DNA of 64,000 bases, from contig NC_059508.1 of NCBI RefSeq assembly GCF_914767665.1, positions 2,976,001 through 3,040,000 on the forward strand. The letters run 5' to 3'. This stretch comes from Harmonia axyridis (lineage: Eukaryota > Arthropoda > Insecta > Coleoptera > Coccinellidae). The notes below the pieces were generated by a model. It searched no databases and had not been told where the DNA came from. It saw only the letters and a list, made by a program, of their open reading frames with translations. The position numbers and the translations under genes were made by a program. Of this stretch, positions 42,406 through 53,734 are shown one piece after another (positions within the stretch are counted from its first letter, which is position 1; every line of letters starts with the position of its first letter).

Positions 42406-42710
42406 TTAGTCGAAGATACCAAAGCCCACGTCATCATCAGACTCTGATTCTGCAGGTTCTTCCTTCTTCTTCTCTTCTTCTCTTCTTTCTTTTCCTCAGC
42501 AGCTGAGGCTGCAGCACCACCGGAGGCAGCTGTGGGAGCAGCAACAGCACCACCAGAAGGTACACTAGCAAGTTTGCTCTGTCCTTGTGCAATTACTTTC
42601 CATTTAGCTCGTCAATAACTTTTTTGACCTGAAATCTGAAGCAGTTGGATTAACTTTTCCGTCATAATAGTCCAAAAGGTAAGCAGCCACGTAATTTGGC
42701 TTAACATATT
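42406..42710 (-). pseudogene. Ribosomal protein P2 (RPLP2) processed pseudogene
   Basis: Minus strand: NYVAAYLLDYYDGKVNPTASD (N-terminal helices of acidic ribosomal stalk protein P2), then KKVIDELNGK, then IAQGQSKLASVPSGG, an Ala-rich hinge, a Lys/Glu-rich stretch, and SESDDDVGFGIFD with a stop, the universal P1/P2 C-terminal tag. About 20 codons between TASD and KKVID are deleted, and one-base shifts occur in the hinge. The stalk protein normally recruits elongation factors to the 60S subunit; this copy cannot be translated intact. No introns, consistent with a retrocopy. Confidence 0.85.
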
Positions 42711-43805
42711 AATATCCTCCAATTGTTTCAGAAAGTTGATTACTTTTGCTTGAAATCGTAATGATGGAAAACCCTAAAAACATTTTTCAATCAAATCGTC
42801 TGTGAGTGAACTTTCCTCTGAGCTCTTTCCATGAAAATCAAAGGCATTGATTTCCCTAGCTCGAGAATACGATCTATGAATTTTCAAAGCAAAAAATGAG
42901 GGAAACACAATTTTAAAAATAATTTCTCCAAAACTCAACAACATGTGATGTTATTGAAAACATATTTTCCTACGAGACAGAATATCTTTCAAAGTTTGCA
43001 GCAATGAAATTTCGAAGAATTTGGTCTCTATATTAACATAATTACCAAGATCTGCTCTTTTTAATGATTTGAGAAATTTCTAAATCATCATGTAGAATTT
43101 TTAGTGTTTTATTTTATTTCGTTCAACGTACACCATTATTCGACATTTGGTACAACAGAAATAAGTATGTGATTTTCCATTCTAGAGGAAGCGGAGATGA
43201 AGAAACACTCACTTCCTTCACCTGTACTAGAGTTGAAAACGTGACGACTTGAAAACTTGGCGCCATCTAATTTCCCAAAGGAGTCATAAAGAATTATTTC
43301 ACACAGCATGATTATCCTCGCAAGCCATGAATTGAACATTTACGCCATTATATCGTCGAGAGACACTCTGTATGGCATGAGGAAGTCGAAGAAATTCGGC
43401 TATTTTGCATTCAGTCTTGATGAAACCAAATAAGAATCGCTTGGATATCCTTAATTTTATTGATGGCACGACTCCATCAACTTATAGTCTGTTAATTTAA
43501 TTCGTTAACATTAGGAGTCCAATTGGCGCAGCCACTGTTGCAGTAACAAATTTACCATGATGAATGTCCTTCCATAAATAAGATGAAATTCTTTATTTCG
43601 CTCAGCTGTCTCCTTTTCTTTATTATTGTGAGATAACAAAGTATTTCGTGTTTCTTCAGTTCAGAGGAGCCTGCGTCAACTGAAACTTTCGGTATTTAGA
43701 CAATAAGTAGGAGTAATACATCTTTCAGGGAACGTGCTCCTGTGAAGCGCTGATATAGCCTCTGTTCAACTCTGCTACTAATTAAAAACCTACTGCTTTC
43801 ATTGG
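42711..43805. other. No recognisable gene
   Basis: AT-rich sequence with no ORF above 70 codons and no motif I recognise. Confidence 0.5.
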
Positions 43806-43809
43806 CGCT

Positions 43810-45031
43810 CAGAGCCGTATCTAGATACTATTGCGGCTGTGGCAAAATCTTAGACAGCGCCCCCCATTTTCTAAGATTTTTTTTTCATCAATTATATTTC
43901 TTATAGTATTTTTTTGTCATATATTTATTGATTATTTTATGCTCAGTACGCAAATTCTAGGGAAGGCTAGCAATATTTTCAATGTTTCCAGCAAGAGCGT
44001 AGTAATGGGGGCTAATTATCCCCTCCCCCAAAATTTCCAAAATATAAAATTTCAGAATTCTCGCAAAGACGAAAATTTTTCCATAAAAACAACCAATAAT
44101 CATTTTACTTTCCTCTGAACTCGACGGAGTACAAAATCGGACCTTTTTACGGTTTATGAGTTTATTATCGCTTTCAAGATGAGTACTTTTACTGCACTAC
44201 GAGCACATCTATGTCCGAGGTTTATTATTTTCCTTTATCTATCCGCTTTGTCGGTGTCGCCCCTCATTTGCTATCTGTGATTTTGCATACACTCACTCGT
44301 TGTTTTCGGTGTGTTAGATTTATTGTGATTAATTCAAATTGCAATTCAATTGTGCAGATATCAGTTTTGAATTGATTTTATCTAAACGGTGTTCCTAATG
44401 TGTACAAATGAAAATGACAGATTTCTCGGATCATTTTAAGAAAAAAGTCCTATAACATGAATCCGCAAACGCTTTGGTTTTGAGATACCGGTGTTAAAGT
44501 TCAAGTTTTTTTCTCATGGCACCTTCCCTTCACAAGATATTTAATTCGAATTAGCATAGCTCTTCCGATTTAAAGTTTTAATCTTGTGATATGATTATTT
44601 TGTATGCAAATCTACATCAGGATGATATTTTTTCTGGAAGGGTACCTGCTCCTTTTCACCTGAACTATTTTTTGGTGAAGCACTGGTACTTTAGAAAAAT
44701 GTGAAAAGAAACTCTGGTCTGGATTTGAGTAATTTGGTTCAAACTTCGTTATCAAACCTCTTTTTCTCACATTACAGATACGAGTGAACGTTGTTGTAAA
44801 AAAAAGGTTTTTTTTTGAGATTCCCCCCAAGGAAAAAAAAATCTCCGTCCTTGGTTTCCAGATTCCTCGGCATTGCTCGTTGCGAGGCGTATATATGAAA
44901 ACCGAGTTGTGATCTTTCGAATTATTCTGTCTGGTGCTTCAATATTTTTTTCTCTTGATATTTTTGGGCGCCCCTGCAGACTTTGTGCCCGTGGCAAGTG
45001 CCACCTTTGCCACTCCCTAGATACGGCACTG
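43810..45031. mobile_element. Second non-autonomous hAT element
   Basis: Left end CAGAGCCGTATCTAG and right end CTAGATACGGCACTG are inverted repeats with one mismatch. Flanking octamers TTGGCGCT (43802-43809) and TTGACGCT (45032-45039) match at 7 of 8 positions, as expected for an aged hAT target duplication. The 1,222-bp interior has only short ORFs. Both ends carry GTGGCAA/GGGGCGCC-like subterminal sequences. It is unrelated in terminal sequence to the hAT element at 7604. Confidence 0.85.
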
Positions 45032-45039
45032 TTGACGCT

Positions 45040-47000
45040 CCACGGTCTTATGCTTTATTGGAATGCGAATCTTCTGCAAACTCCAGGAGAATATACTCAA
45101 TGACAAAAAATCAATTATTAATTTTAGGTATAGGATTTGCTTGAGTACGCTCCTTTTTTTGTACGTAGAGTTAACTGGAATAATAAAAAAATATAGGTGA
45201 ACACCTTGAGTATCGATGAATTTGGGTTGTCCATTTTTGTTTCGAACCGCAAACAGTCTTATAACACTACATATTTGCAGAATCGAAAATGATAAAGATT
45301 TTTTCGATAGAAACTCCTTCTGCAGAAATAGTTAAAAATATGTGAGTCCTTGTTGCCACCATTTTTTTTTTCATAAGAATCCCATTCACTCATGAATCGT
45401 TGAGTTTTTATTCGAGGTATGGCATATTGCTGAGATTGTCGTCAAAAAAGTGATTTAAAGATGCAATAATATACTGAGTGACCCATTAAAAATAAGGCAG
45501 GAATTTGTAGCGGCAAGAAAGATCATTGTTTCAAACCCCAACATGCAATTTAGTTTCCATGAACGTCTAGTAGGCTATCGTGGTGAATCACCCTGTAGGT
45601 TGCTATAAAGGTACAACTAGACGATTTGGAATTGAATTCCTCACTTAATTTGAAAGAATATCACTGTGTTCTACAAGAAGTAGGTACATAAAAAAAAATA
45701 ATTTTTTGAAAAAATTGATGCAGCAAATATAATTTTGTTTTCAACTCTAAAATCTCTGAAATTGTCAACTTATTAACGCAAATATCATGTCGTAATGTCA
45801 GCTGTGCACAACAGAGTTAGCAACCTAGTAAATAAACATTCGTGTGGTAAAATAAGAGTCTCATTAGTTGTTGGCTGGTGTAGTTAGAATGGAAAAAATT
45901 GAAAAAAAGGCACGTTCTATGCTCGGTATAGGTTTTATGACGTATATACCATAAAAAAACAAAGTGGCTTGTACACTTTTTCGGTCATGGAAAGATTTGC
46001 GAGCTTGTGCCTCTGCATATTTAATAGGGGGAACTCTCATGGGAAATTGTAACTTCATTCAAGCTTGCTATTTAGGTACCCCCTTGCCTTTGTTAGGGTT
46101 AATACTGCAGTTACACCCCTCAATACATATTGAGATGAATAATAGACTGGCGTATGTACCTACAGTCTGAAATATGTTACCTACAAGAATATTCGACGGA
46201 ACTAACAAAGTTTCAGCTTATACTCCAAGAACTTGGAAACTTGAACCATTTCTGCAATTAGAGAAAAACACACATTGAAGTTGTAGACGAATAATGGTAA
46301 ATATTCGATATTACTGTAATATGCTTCAGAATAGGGAGTTGGAATGTATCATTATCGCCTTTGAACTTTTCCTTCCAGGGAAAAACTCAGGTTTCATAAT
46401 TATTTCTTAGAATCGATCTTAAGAAACGTTTGCAGTACAATATATTCGCTTATTTTCTATATTCATATTTTTAATGCCATCAATTATTTCGACAGATGAA
46501 TCTTTGGATTAGTTCGAGTAAAATCATTTCGGTAGTCTTATTTCATTCACTTTATTTCATTTTACTTCATTCACTTTATTTCATTACTTCTCCACATGTT
46601 TCGATTGATTATTCAGAATTTTTGTGTTGGTTTTTGTTAAATTTATATTTTGAGTCTTTCATAGTAAATTCATATCAACCTCTAGAATGTGTAGAATTCA
46701 AATAACTGACAAAGCGAATTTTTTTAGAATACTCATTATAGTTCAGATGATAGAAATAGAAAATGTTTGAAATTTTGAGGATATTTTTCACTGAAGGATA
46801 CAATACCTATAACATTTCATAGGGACTGGCACCTATCAATCATAGCATATTTCTCTTACTACATTAATCTCATGTATACAAGCTTCTTCAGAATAAGATG
46901 ATGAGACTTGATATTGTGAATTCTTGGAAGTTTTTAGGAAGAATATTTTGTATAAACTCAATATGTATTGTATGTGAAAAAGTTGTAGAGGGTATTATTG
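45040..47000. other. No recognisable gene
   Basis: No coding similarity. Near 45470 ACTGAGTGACCCATTAAAAATAAGG resembles the end of common insect MITEs, but a partner end was not found. Near 46545-46600 TTCATTCACTTTATTTCATT is repeated. Confidence 0.45.
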
Positions 47001-47002
47001 TA

Positions 47003-47076
47003 AAGCAAGGAAAAAGAATAGATGTCCAATGTCCAAAAGAGGGGAATATCCAATATTCTTTTTCCTTGCTTAATAT
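47003..47076. repeat. Hairpin, 16-18 bp arms
   Basis: AAGCAAGGAAAAAGAAT is followed after a loop of about 36 bp by ATTCTTTTTCCTTGCTT. The arms are perfectly complementary. No known RNA class is assigned. Confidence 0.6.
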
Positions 47077-47965
47077 GTATTATATAAAAAAAATAACGAA
47101 AATCCAAAAACTGAACCTTGTTGAACTCCAAGAATACTGAATTGATGAAGAAACGTCTGACATCTGATGTTCTATTTCGTGGTAAATTCGTCAGTCGAGT
47201 TCATCTAGGAAAATCGTTTTGTACATAAGCAATAAGCATAGAACCTTTCCGTAGCTGCTGACTTTGATGTTGAATTATTGTCCGAAAGATGAAGTGAAAG
47301 GTTACTTTTTGGTCCGACGAAAATTAGTTTTCTGGAATTCAAAAGATTTTCCCCAAACGTCAGTTGTATAGGCACCTTTTTGCATCCTCACAAAGCCTTG
47401 TATTCCCGTTCAGAATCTTGGTATTCAAAATGAATTCACCCATGTTCGAGCGTTCTCAGCATTTGAATTCGCTCTCCTCAATGTGATTCGGGTGAAGGGT
47501 GAAGGAATCGAGTGGTACAGTTCATATTTCAAATCATTCGTGACTTTAATTGTCTGCAGCTTGTTCGGAATTAAAACAGTCCCTGAAATTATTGTCTGTT
47601 TATTAGATGGCTTGAGCGTGTATCTTTATTATAGGCAACGGAAGTTAATAAATATTTCCAGTCGTTGGAACAGCTTGGAATCGACAGTCATTCCTTTCAT
47701 ATCTTTGCATTGCATAGGTAATTATTTGCGTGAAGAAAGTAAAATTGAAGGAAATTGATAACAAAAAAATCTTTTAGGAAAATTCGAATTATATTCGTTT
47801 CTAAGTTATACTCATGCGGATATGAAATAACATCTAAACTGTTGATTGAAATAACGTTGAAGCAAATTTACAAATCGGATGATACTTCTTAGATATTCAC
47901 GAAAACGTGAACATAAACTTCAACCTAAACTAAACAAAATTAAGGAAATACGTTTACTCACACTC
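47077..47965. other. No recognisable gene
   Basis: A 91-codon ORF (47483-47758, VKGEGIEWYSSYFKSF) has no recognisable family. Nothing else is visible. Confidence 0.4.
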
Positions 47966-47973
47966 GTAATATA

Positions 47974-48766
47974 TTAACTGACAAAGAAACTGTAACACCC
48001 AGAAGGAACTGTTTAAATTTCAATTTTTTTTTTTGGAAAACATAGATAGTATAGCAAGGAGTAAATGATTGAAATGTGGAGAAAATTTCGAAGGTTTTAC
48101 AATTTTTTTTAATGAGTTTGTTAATAATGTGTTGGTCGCCGCGATTATCTATACACTCCCCAACACATCTCGGCATTGATGCAATAACATGGTATATCTC
48201 TTCTTGAAGGATACCATCCCAAGCTACCTGTACTTCATGTCTCAGAGCCCCCAAAGTCCGTGGGGGCTGGGCTAAATTTCGAAGACTTTTACGCATGATG
48301 TCCCAAACATGCACTATGGGCGAAAGATCGGAGGATCTGGGCGGCCATGGCAAAAGATTCACATGAGCCGCTTCTAAAAATCTTAAATTAACTCTGGCCA
48401 CATGAGGTCGGGCATTATCTTGCTGAAATAATGGATTCTCGAGGCGGTTAAGGTAAGGGAGAACATATGGCTCCACTATTTCTTGAAGCTAACGCAGTGC
48501 TGTCATGTTACCTCGAATAAAGACTAAAGGTCACCTACTTGCATGTGCAATAGAACCCCATACCATAACGGCTACTATCCGGTATACATGACGCTCAACC
48601 TCAAACAGAGGTTCACGTCTTTCTCCCCGACGTCGTCTAAACCTTTTGCGGCCATCATGTGCACCCAATGAGAATTTATACTCCTCACTATACTATGTAT
48701 GTTTTACCAAAAAACATTTGAAATTCAACAGCTTCTTCTGGTTGCAGTTTCTTCATCAGTTAGTTT
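47974..48766 (-). mobile_element. Tc1-like element, 5' deleted, catalytic Glu lost
   Basis: Long inverted ends: TTAACTGACAAAGAAACTG on the left and CAGTTTCTTCATCAGTTAG on the right. The minus strand encodes only the C-terminal half of a Tc1-type transposase: a DGRKRFRRRRGERREPLFE entry, VAVMVWGSIAHASR, then FQQDNARPH (second catalytic Asp), NLLPWPPRSSDLSPIVHVWD and ALRHEVQVAWDGI. The third catalytic residue (34 residues after the Asp, normally Glu in SPIEHVWD) is Val. The DNA-binding domain and first Asp are missing. It is related to the element at 53027. Confidence 0.88.
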
Positions 48767-48769
48767 ATT

Positions 48770-49535
48770 CTTACAAAATGCTAAAAACAATAAAAGCGAT
48801 ATATCTCATCTTTAGAAGGCCATATTTAAAAACGGGACATTCTATTTCTGAAGGTTAGTTAGAACATTTAAAATATACAATGAATGATCATTAAAGAAGA
48901 TAATTTGCTCAATTTTGAATCGATACTCAATTATCTACATTATTCCATTTACGCATAAAGGTTGGAGTGAAAATTCCTCAAATTTGCTCAAATGTCATAC
49001 GCGAAAGATAAAATATGAAAATACACAATATAAACGCATCATTTATCTAGGGATTGAAAAGCCAAAAACTTGTTTTGGTTCACTATTGTTTACTTAATTC
49101 AAAAAACAACATCAAACAAGATTAGCCAGTGGCAACATAACACAGATTATTGCGTTTTTTATGTTTTCTGTGGGCTGTATTGACACACGAAGATTAATGC
49201 TGAAGGGGATTATCACAAGTAGTGTTTGTATTCAGTAGACAAATTTTTGTCGTTAATGTTAATTCATTGATCGTGTGATTATGATGAATAATTGAGTTAA
49301 ATCCCGTATTTGCGTTTACATTGATCAATGACATGGTTAATGCAGAATCTGTCACAATAAAATCTGCGTACGGCATCCGTTCAGGTCCAGTAGAGAAACA
49401 TATAACGTTTAAATTGTCTGTTCTCATCAATTTTCGGTTCACCTTCATTTCAGTTCCAACGATATAGAAGGTATTGATGAGGTTAGAATTACCAAATTTC
49501 TCAACATATAAATTTCTAATAAATCATCAATACTT
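48770..49535. other. No recognisable gene
   Basis: AT-rich sequence. An 84-codon minus-strand ORF (49194-49448) is composition-driven, with no similarity I can name. Confidence 0.45.
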
Positions 49536-49539
49536 CATA

Positions 49540-50272
49540 GGCGCACAACTTTGCTTCCTCCGTTTTTTTCTGAAATTCGAGGCTTTATTGTGAAAAACTG
49601 GTTATACAATTATGATTCAAAGTAATGTCCATCGCTGGCCACTACTTTCTCCCATCTTTCGGGCAGCGTACGAATCCTGCGTTGAAAAAACTGGTCATCT
49701 TTTCAAGCGATCCACGAATCGATCCAATTTCTCACTTTTTCATAAAAAAAAAGTTTTGGTTAGCCAGGCCGTGTGCCATTGATCGAAACAAGTACGGCAC
49801 CCATTTCCTTGTTTTTGAATAATTCCCATGACTTTCAGGCGTTTCGAAATGGCTTGTTGCGTCACTTTCAATAATCTTGCTAATTCTTGTTGCGTTTGAT
49901 CAAGTAATGCCTCCAATTCTGCATCTTCGAAAACCTTCTCTCTTCCACCGCCATGCTTGTCTTCGACGTTCAAAATCACCGTTATTGAAGCGTTGAAACC
50001 ACGTTCTTTCATTGAAAGCGACCTCACCCTAGGTATTTGAGAGTATTCGATTAGCATCAGCCGCAAATTTCTTCATATTAAAGCAGAAAAATTAAAACCT
50101 CCCGCAAATGACGAGAATTTGGTTCGTAAGCTGACATGTTTAATCGAGAATAACTTTATGATGGAGACACATATGGACTAATATTTCGATGGCGGTATGT
50201 GTTAAAATATCTAAGCTTATCGTATGACATCTACGAACTATCGCAAAACGTCGGAAACAAAGTTGTACACCG
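49540..50272 (-). mobile_element. Deleted mariner (mauritiana-like) element
   Basis: Ends GGCGCACAACTTTGCTTCC and GGAAACAAAGTTGTACACC are inverted repeats; TA precedes the left end (49538-49539). The minus strand keeps the N-terminal DNA-binding part (49740-50066): VEDKHGGGREKVFEDAELEALLDQTQQELARLL, then VTQQAISKRLKVMGIIQKQGN. It then jumps to the last residues of the transposase (KVRNWIDSWIA, QRRIRTLPERWEKVVASDG, near 49610-49740). The entire catalytic core is deleted, giving a 733-bp element instead of about 1.3 kb. Confidence 0.88.
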
Positions 50273-50274
50273 AA

Positions 50275-50815
50275 TATAAATGAAAATATTCGATTCACAT
50301 TTACAGAAGTAGGGACAGTTGCTTAAAAAAATTGTTTTCACACAGTAATATTCACAGTTCCAGAAATGCGAAAGGCACGTCACTGTTTCTCTCCATCTGT
50401 TTCCTTCGCACCCTTACTATTTATTTAATACAAGATCTCGCTGAGCCCATAAACGCTTGAAACCCTAAGCAATTTGGCAACCTATTCCGAACTCCTATTT
50501 CGTTATGAATATTACTCTAGGGTTATTAACCTAAAAATATCTCGTGTCGAAGGCCTCCAACCCTCTCGACACTGACTGCCCATCCACCTATTGCCAGAAT
50601 AACTGATTATTATTTTATTTCAATTCTGGTGCACGACTATGTTTATTAAACTCCCGTGCACCCTTTCTTCTGTGATATCGATTGAGATATTTTGAAATTA
50701 GAAGCCTTTCATTATGAGGGCAAACAATTTATTCATCAATACATAGATGACACACTCCTTATATCGCACGTCAAAATTTAGAAGATGGAGTCGATAGATT
50801 GACTGATATTTCAAT
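50275..50815. other. No recognisable gene
   Basis: No ORF or repeat of note. Confidence 0.5.
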
Positions 50816-50857
50816 ATACAGGATGTTCCATCTCAGACGAGACACCCCGTATATTTC

Positions 50858-51185
50858 TTATCCCATAGCGAATGGAAAAATTTCCCGAAACACGTCGAAT
50901 GATTTTGTTTGAGGGACACCTCTTGTCTTATATTTGAGGCTTGAACGAGCAAGCCCCTAAAATGGGGTGCTTCAACCCCTCAAAATCGAATAGAGGAGAG
51001 AGGTTGAGTGATACTTCATTTGAAAGGTCTTGGGGACTTCTGCACAACGGTGTATGAAAAACGTAATTTAATGAATCGTTTTGGCCAAAAATCACTCGTT
51101 CAAGCCTTAAATATTACGTCACAAGATGTCCCCCAAACAAAATCATTCGACGTGTTTCGGGAAATTTTTCCAATCATTATTGGTT
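50858..51185. mobile_element. Foldback MITE-like repeat
   Basis: The left arm (about 50860-50955: GGAAAAATTTCCCGAAACAC, AATGATTTTGTTTG, GAGGCTTGAACGAG) is inverted at 51098-51180 (CTCGTTCAAGCCT, CAAACAAAATCATTCGACGT, TTTCGGGAAATTTTTCC). Arms are about 85-95 bp with several mismatches, around a spacer of about 140 bp. Just outside lies GGATGTTCCATCTCAGACGA, similar to the ends of insect repeats. It has no coding capacity. Confidence 0.75.
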
Positions 51186-51189
51186 AAGA

Positions 51190-53020
51190 AATTTTAAAGT
51201 TTCAATTGCCCATGAGACTCTAAGACTGATTTCTAGGGGTGGTTTGGCTTATTCGGCATCAAAACTCCTACCCAGGTTTTCACAGATTTAATAAAACTAA
51301 AATATACAAAGATCGATCCTTTTCACTCTAAACTTGAAATAAAACTCAACTTAAATTAGGTTTTAATGAATTACTGTTTTATTAGGATGGAACCTCTTCT
51401 GTGAATTATTTTCAACCTTCTTAACACCAGATCTTTGCAGGAAACTATAAGTTTTCCATTCAGCTAAGTTGATGTAATAACGCCAGGTATTCTCTCAGTT
51501 TCAGCAACTAAAGTGGTTTAACGTACGTACTTTTCCAACTTCTCTATCTCAAGTACTGCATAAAATTTTTCAATCCTGAGAGAGGTTTCTGTTGATCCAA
51601 TCCCACGGGAGGTTCGAGAATCCCGACAAAATTCGAAAATAAATTCTTAAAAAATACAAATTTTGAATCTCAAATGAAACTAGTAATGGCTGAAATCTAA
51701 AACAAGTCACGTATCTTTCCTGAAGTCTGGATAATTAATGAAAATCTTTCAGAAAATTCTCTCTGTTTCTTTCTCTAGGTACGCGCATCCGCATCCCGAC
51801 CAATGGCATACGATGAATTGACAAATCACCGCGTAAAGTAACATGAATTGAAGCATGAAAAGGACATCAACCTAAAGATTTTAAAGATTAGTGATTTCAA
51901 TTTTATTGTATTGTATTGTAGTTCGTTTTGATGAATCAAAATTAGTTTTCATTAAAAAAAATGTTATCAATTGATCTGATCCCAATAGAGAAAAGAGACA
52001 TTTGAATTTGAAAATTTATATCTTTATTTTATGTTGGGATCTATTTTAATATTTTTCAAAATTTAATGTATGATTTATAATAGTTCTAATCAGATATGTG
52101 AAGTCGCAGTAGATAAAATTGAAAATGCTTATGGGAGTGTGACATCTTCAGAGAACAACGTGATGACATTACTGCGAATTGTTCCATTCTGCTTATGTTC
52201 CACTAATCTATCCAATAAATTCGACATATCCATATGAAAATACGGAGCAAATGCTACACAATGCGAGATGTATTGCATAGTAATTGACGTATGTTACGAG
52301 TGCCTCATTGTTATGCTGAAAAGCGAACCGCCATGATGGTAGCAGAGATATCGGAAACTTGCACTTGGAGCACGTTCACATCCGGTTGCCACATAGTTTA
52401 CCGACGGAAAAACGTCTCTTTTCTATTTTAGACATCTTTGAAGAGAAACGAAACCTTCTTCAGGCTCTAAAATCGAACGTTTAGCTCGCGTTACTGAAGC
52501 CACTTCTAGATATGTTCATTTTGAGGACTTACTCATTCGGGGTTTCGAAGAACTTTGTTGCTGAGATTTCTGTTAATATCTTCCTTCCGGTATACCTTAT
52601 AGCAGTGTTTCTCAACATTTTTCCTGGCGTAGGTACCACTTAGTCACGTGGAAGTATTTATGGATGTTCATTATTTGTTATTAGTTTACTAACCTTACTG
52701 ATCGATTTTCCAACCAAAAATATTTGATGCATTTGCTCCTTTCTTGAAGCCAGGGGACATTTTTTCTGCCCCCCTGAAACATCACATGAGCAAAAATACA
52801 ATAGGAATTTAACGTAAACTAGATTGATCTGAATATTATGACCCTCTTTAAAAACTTGTGGCCCATCTTTTGCCTCCTTATTATTGAAATCTGATTTCGC
52901 CACTGGTTGAATAAAATTAATAATGGATAAAATAATGAAAAACATTGCACTGTGAGTTAAACAGAACAAAGATATAGTACAACACTTCAATAGAAAGACT
53001 GAGTTCGAATATTAGAAGCT
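51190..53020. other. No recognisable gene
   Basis: ORFs are all below about 110 codons and without similarity (longest 52658-52990, minus). No structured repeat was noticed. Confidence 0.45.
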
Positions 53021-53026
53021 GAAATA

Positions 53027-53729
53027 TACTAACTGGCAAACAAACTGCTACACCCAGAAGGAGCTGTTTAAATTTTAAATTTTTTTTTGGTAAAACATGA
53101 ATATTATAATAAGAAATAAACGATTGAATTTGGAGAAAAAATCGTGAAGGTTTTTACATGTAAACAATTTTTGTTACTCGAATATTGTAGTCGTTTTTTG
53201 CAAGTTTTTTCAATTTTACAACAAACCAGCTGTTCGAGGAGATCCAAAGTCGATATCATTATTAAAATGCCTAGAGCACGTGTACGCGGAATTTATCGCC
53301 AGCTCAATGAATTTGAAAGAGGTCGAATTATTGGTGTACAAGAGGCGGGATTGTCATTTCGAGAAATCGCTAACCGTGCAAACAGAAATCCAACTACTGT
53401 TATGAGATGTTGTCAAGCGTGGTTTGATAATGCCCAAAATCGAAGAAGAGTAAGCACCGGACGTGTGTATAGTGTATAGATAATTGTGGACAAACACATT
53501 ATTAACAAATTTGAATAAATTGTAAACCTTTCGTTTTTACCAAATTTGTTGTAAAATTCAAAAAACTCGCTTAAAACAATTACAATATTCGAGTAAAAAA
53601 ATTGTTCACATGGAAAAACCTTCAAGATTTTTTTTTTCCAAATTCAATCATTTACTCCTTGCAATACTATCTATGTCTTCCAAAAAAAATAATAAAATTC
53701 AAACAGCTTGGGTTCATTGTCAGTTAGTA
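53027..53729 (+). mobile_element. Internally deleted Tc1-like element with ~200-bp TIRs
   Basis: Inverted ends TACTAACTGGCAAAC and CATTGTCAGTTAGTA are flanked by TA (53025-53026, 53730-53731). The inverted repeats extend about 190-200 bp inward with roughly 80% identity (AATTTGGAGAAAAA, GAAGGTTTTTAC, TACTCGAATATTGTA). Between them only the N-terminal helix-turn-helix of the transposase survives: MPRARVRGIYRQLNEFERGR, then SFREIANRANRNPTTVMRC and CQAWF, ending after about 70 codons. The catalytic domain is gone. The family is the same as, or close to, that at 47974. Confidence 0.88.
53267..53479 (+). CDS. Truncated Tc1 transposase DNA-binding domain
   Basis: The frame from the ATG of MPRARVRGIYRQ encodes a single paired-type helix-turn-helix (GVQEAGLSFREIANRANRNPTTVMR) and stops in the right inverted repeat region. 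In Tc1 elements this domain binds the terminal repeats. If expressed it could bind TIRs without cutting. It also opens upstream in frame (53144), but that part lies in the TIR and is unlikely to be coding. Confidence 0.5.
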   Translation: MPRARVRGIYRQLNEFERGRIIGVQEAGLSFREIANRANRNPTTVMRCCQAWFDNAQNRRRVSTGRVYSV

Positions 53730-53734
53730 TATGA

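Noticed and set aside
44612..44997. Overlapping minus ORFs inside the second hAT element
   Set aside because: They do not resemble hAT transposase and depend on A/T homopolymers.
45465..45500. MITE end ACTGAGTGACCCATTAAAAAT
   Set aside because: Only one end was seen, with no partner or target duplication.
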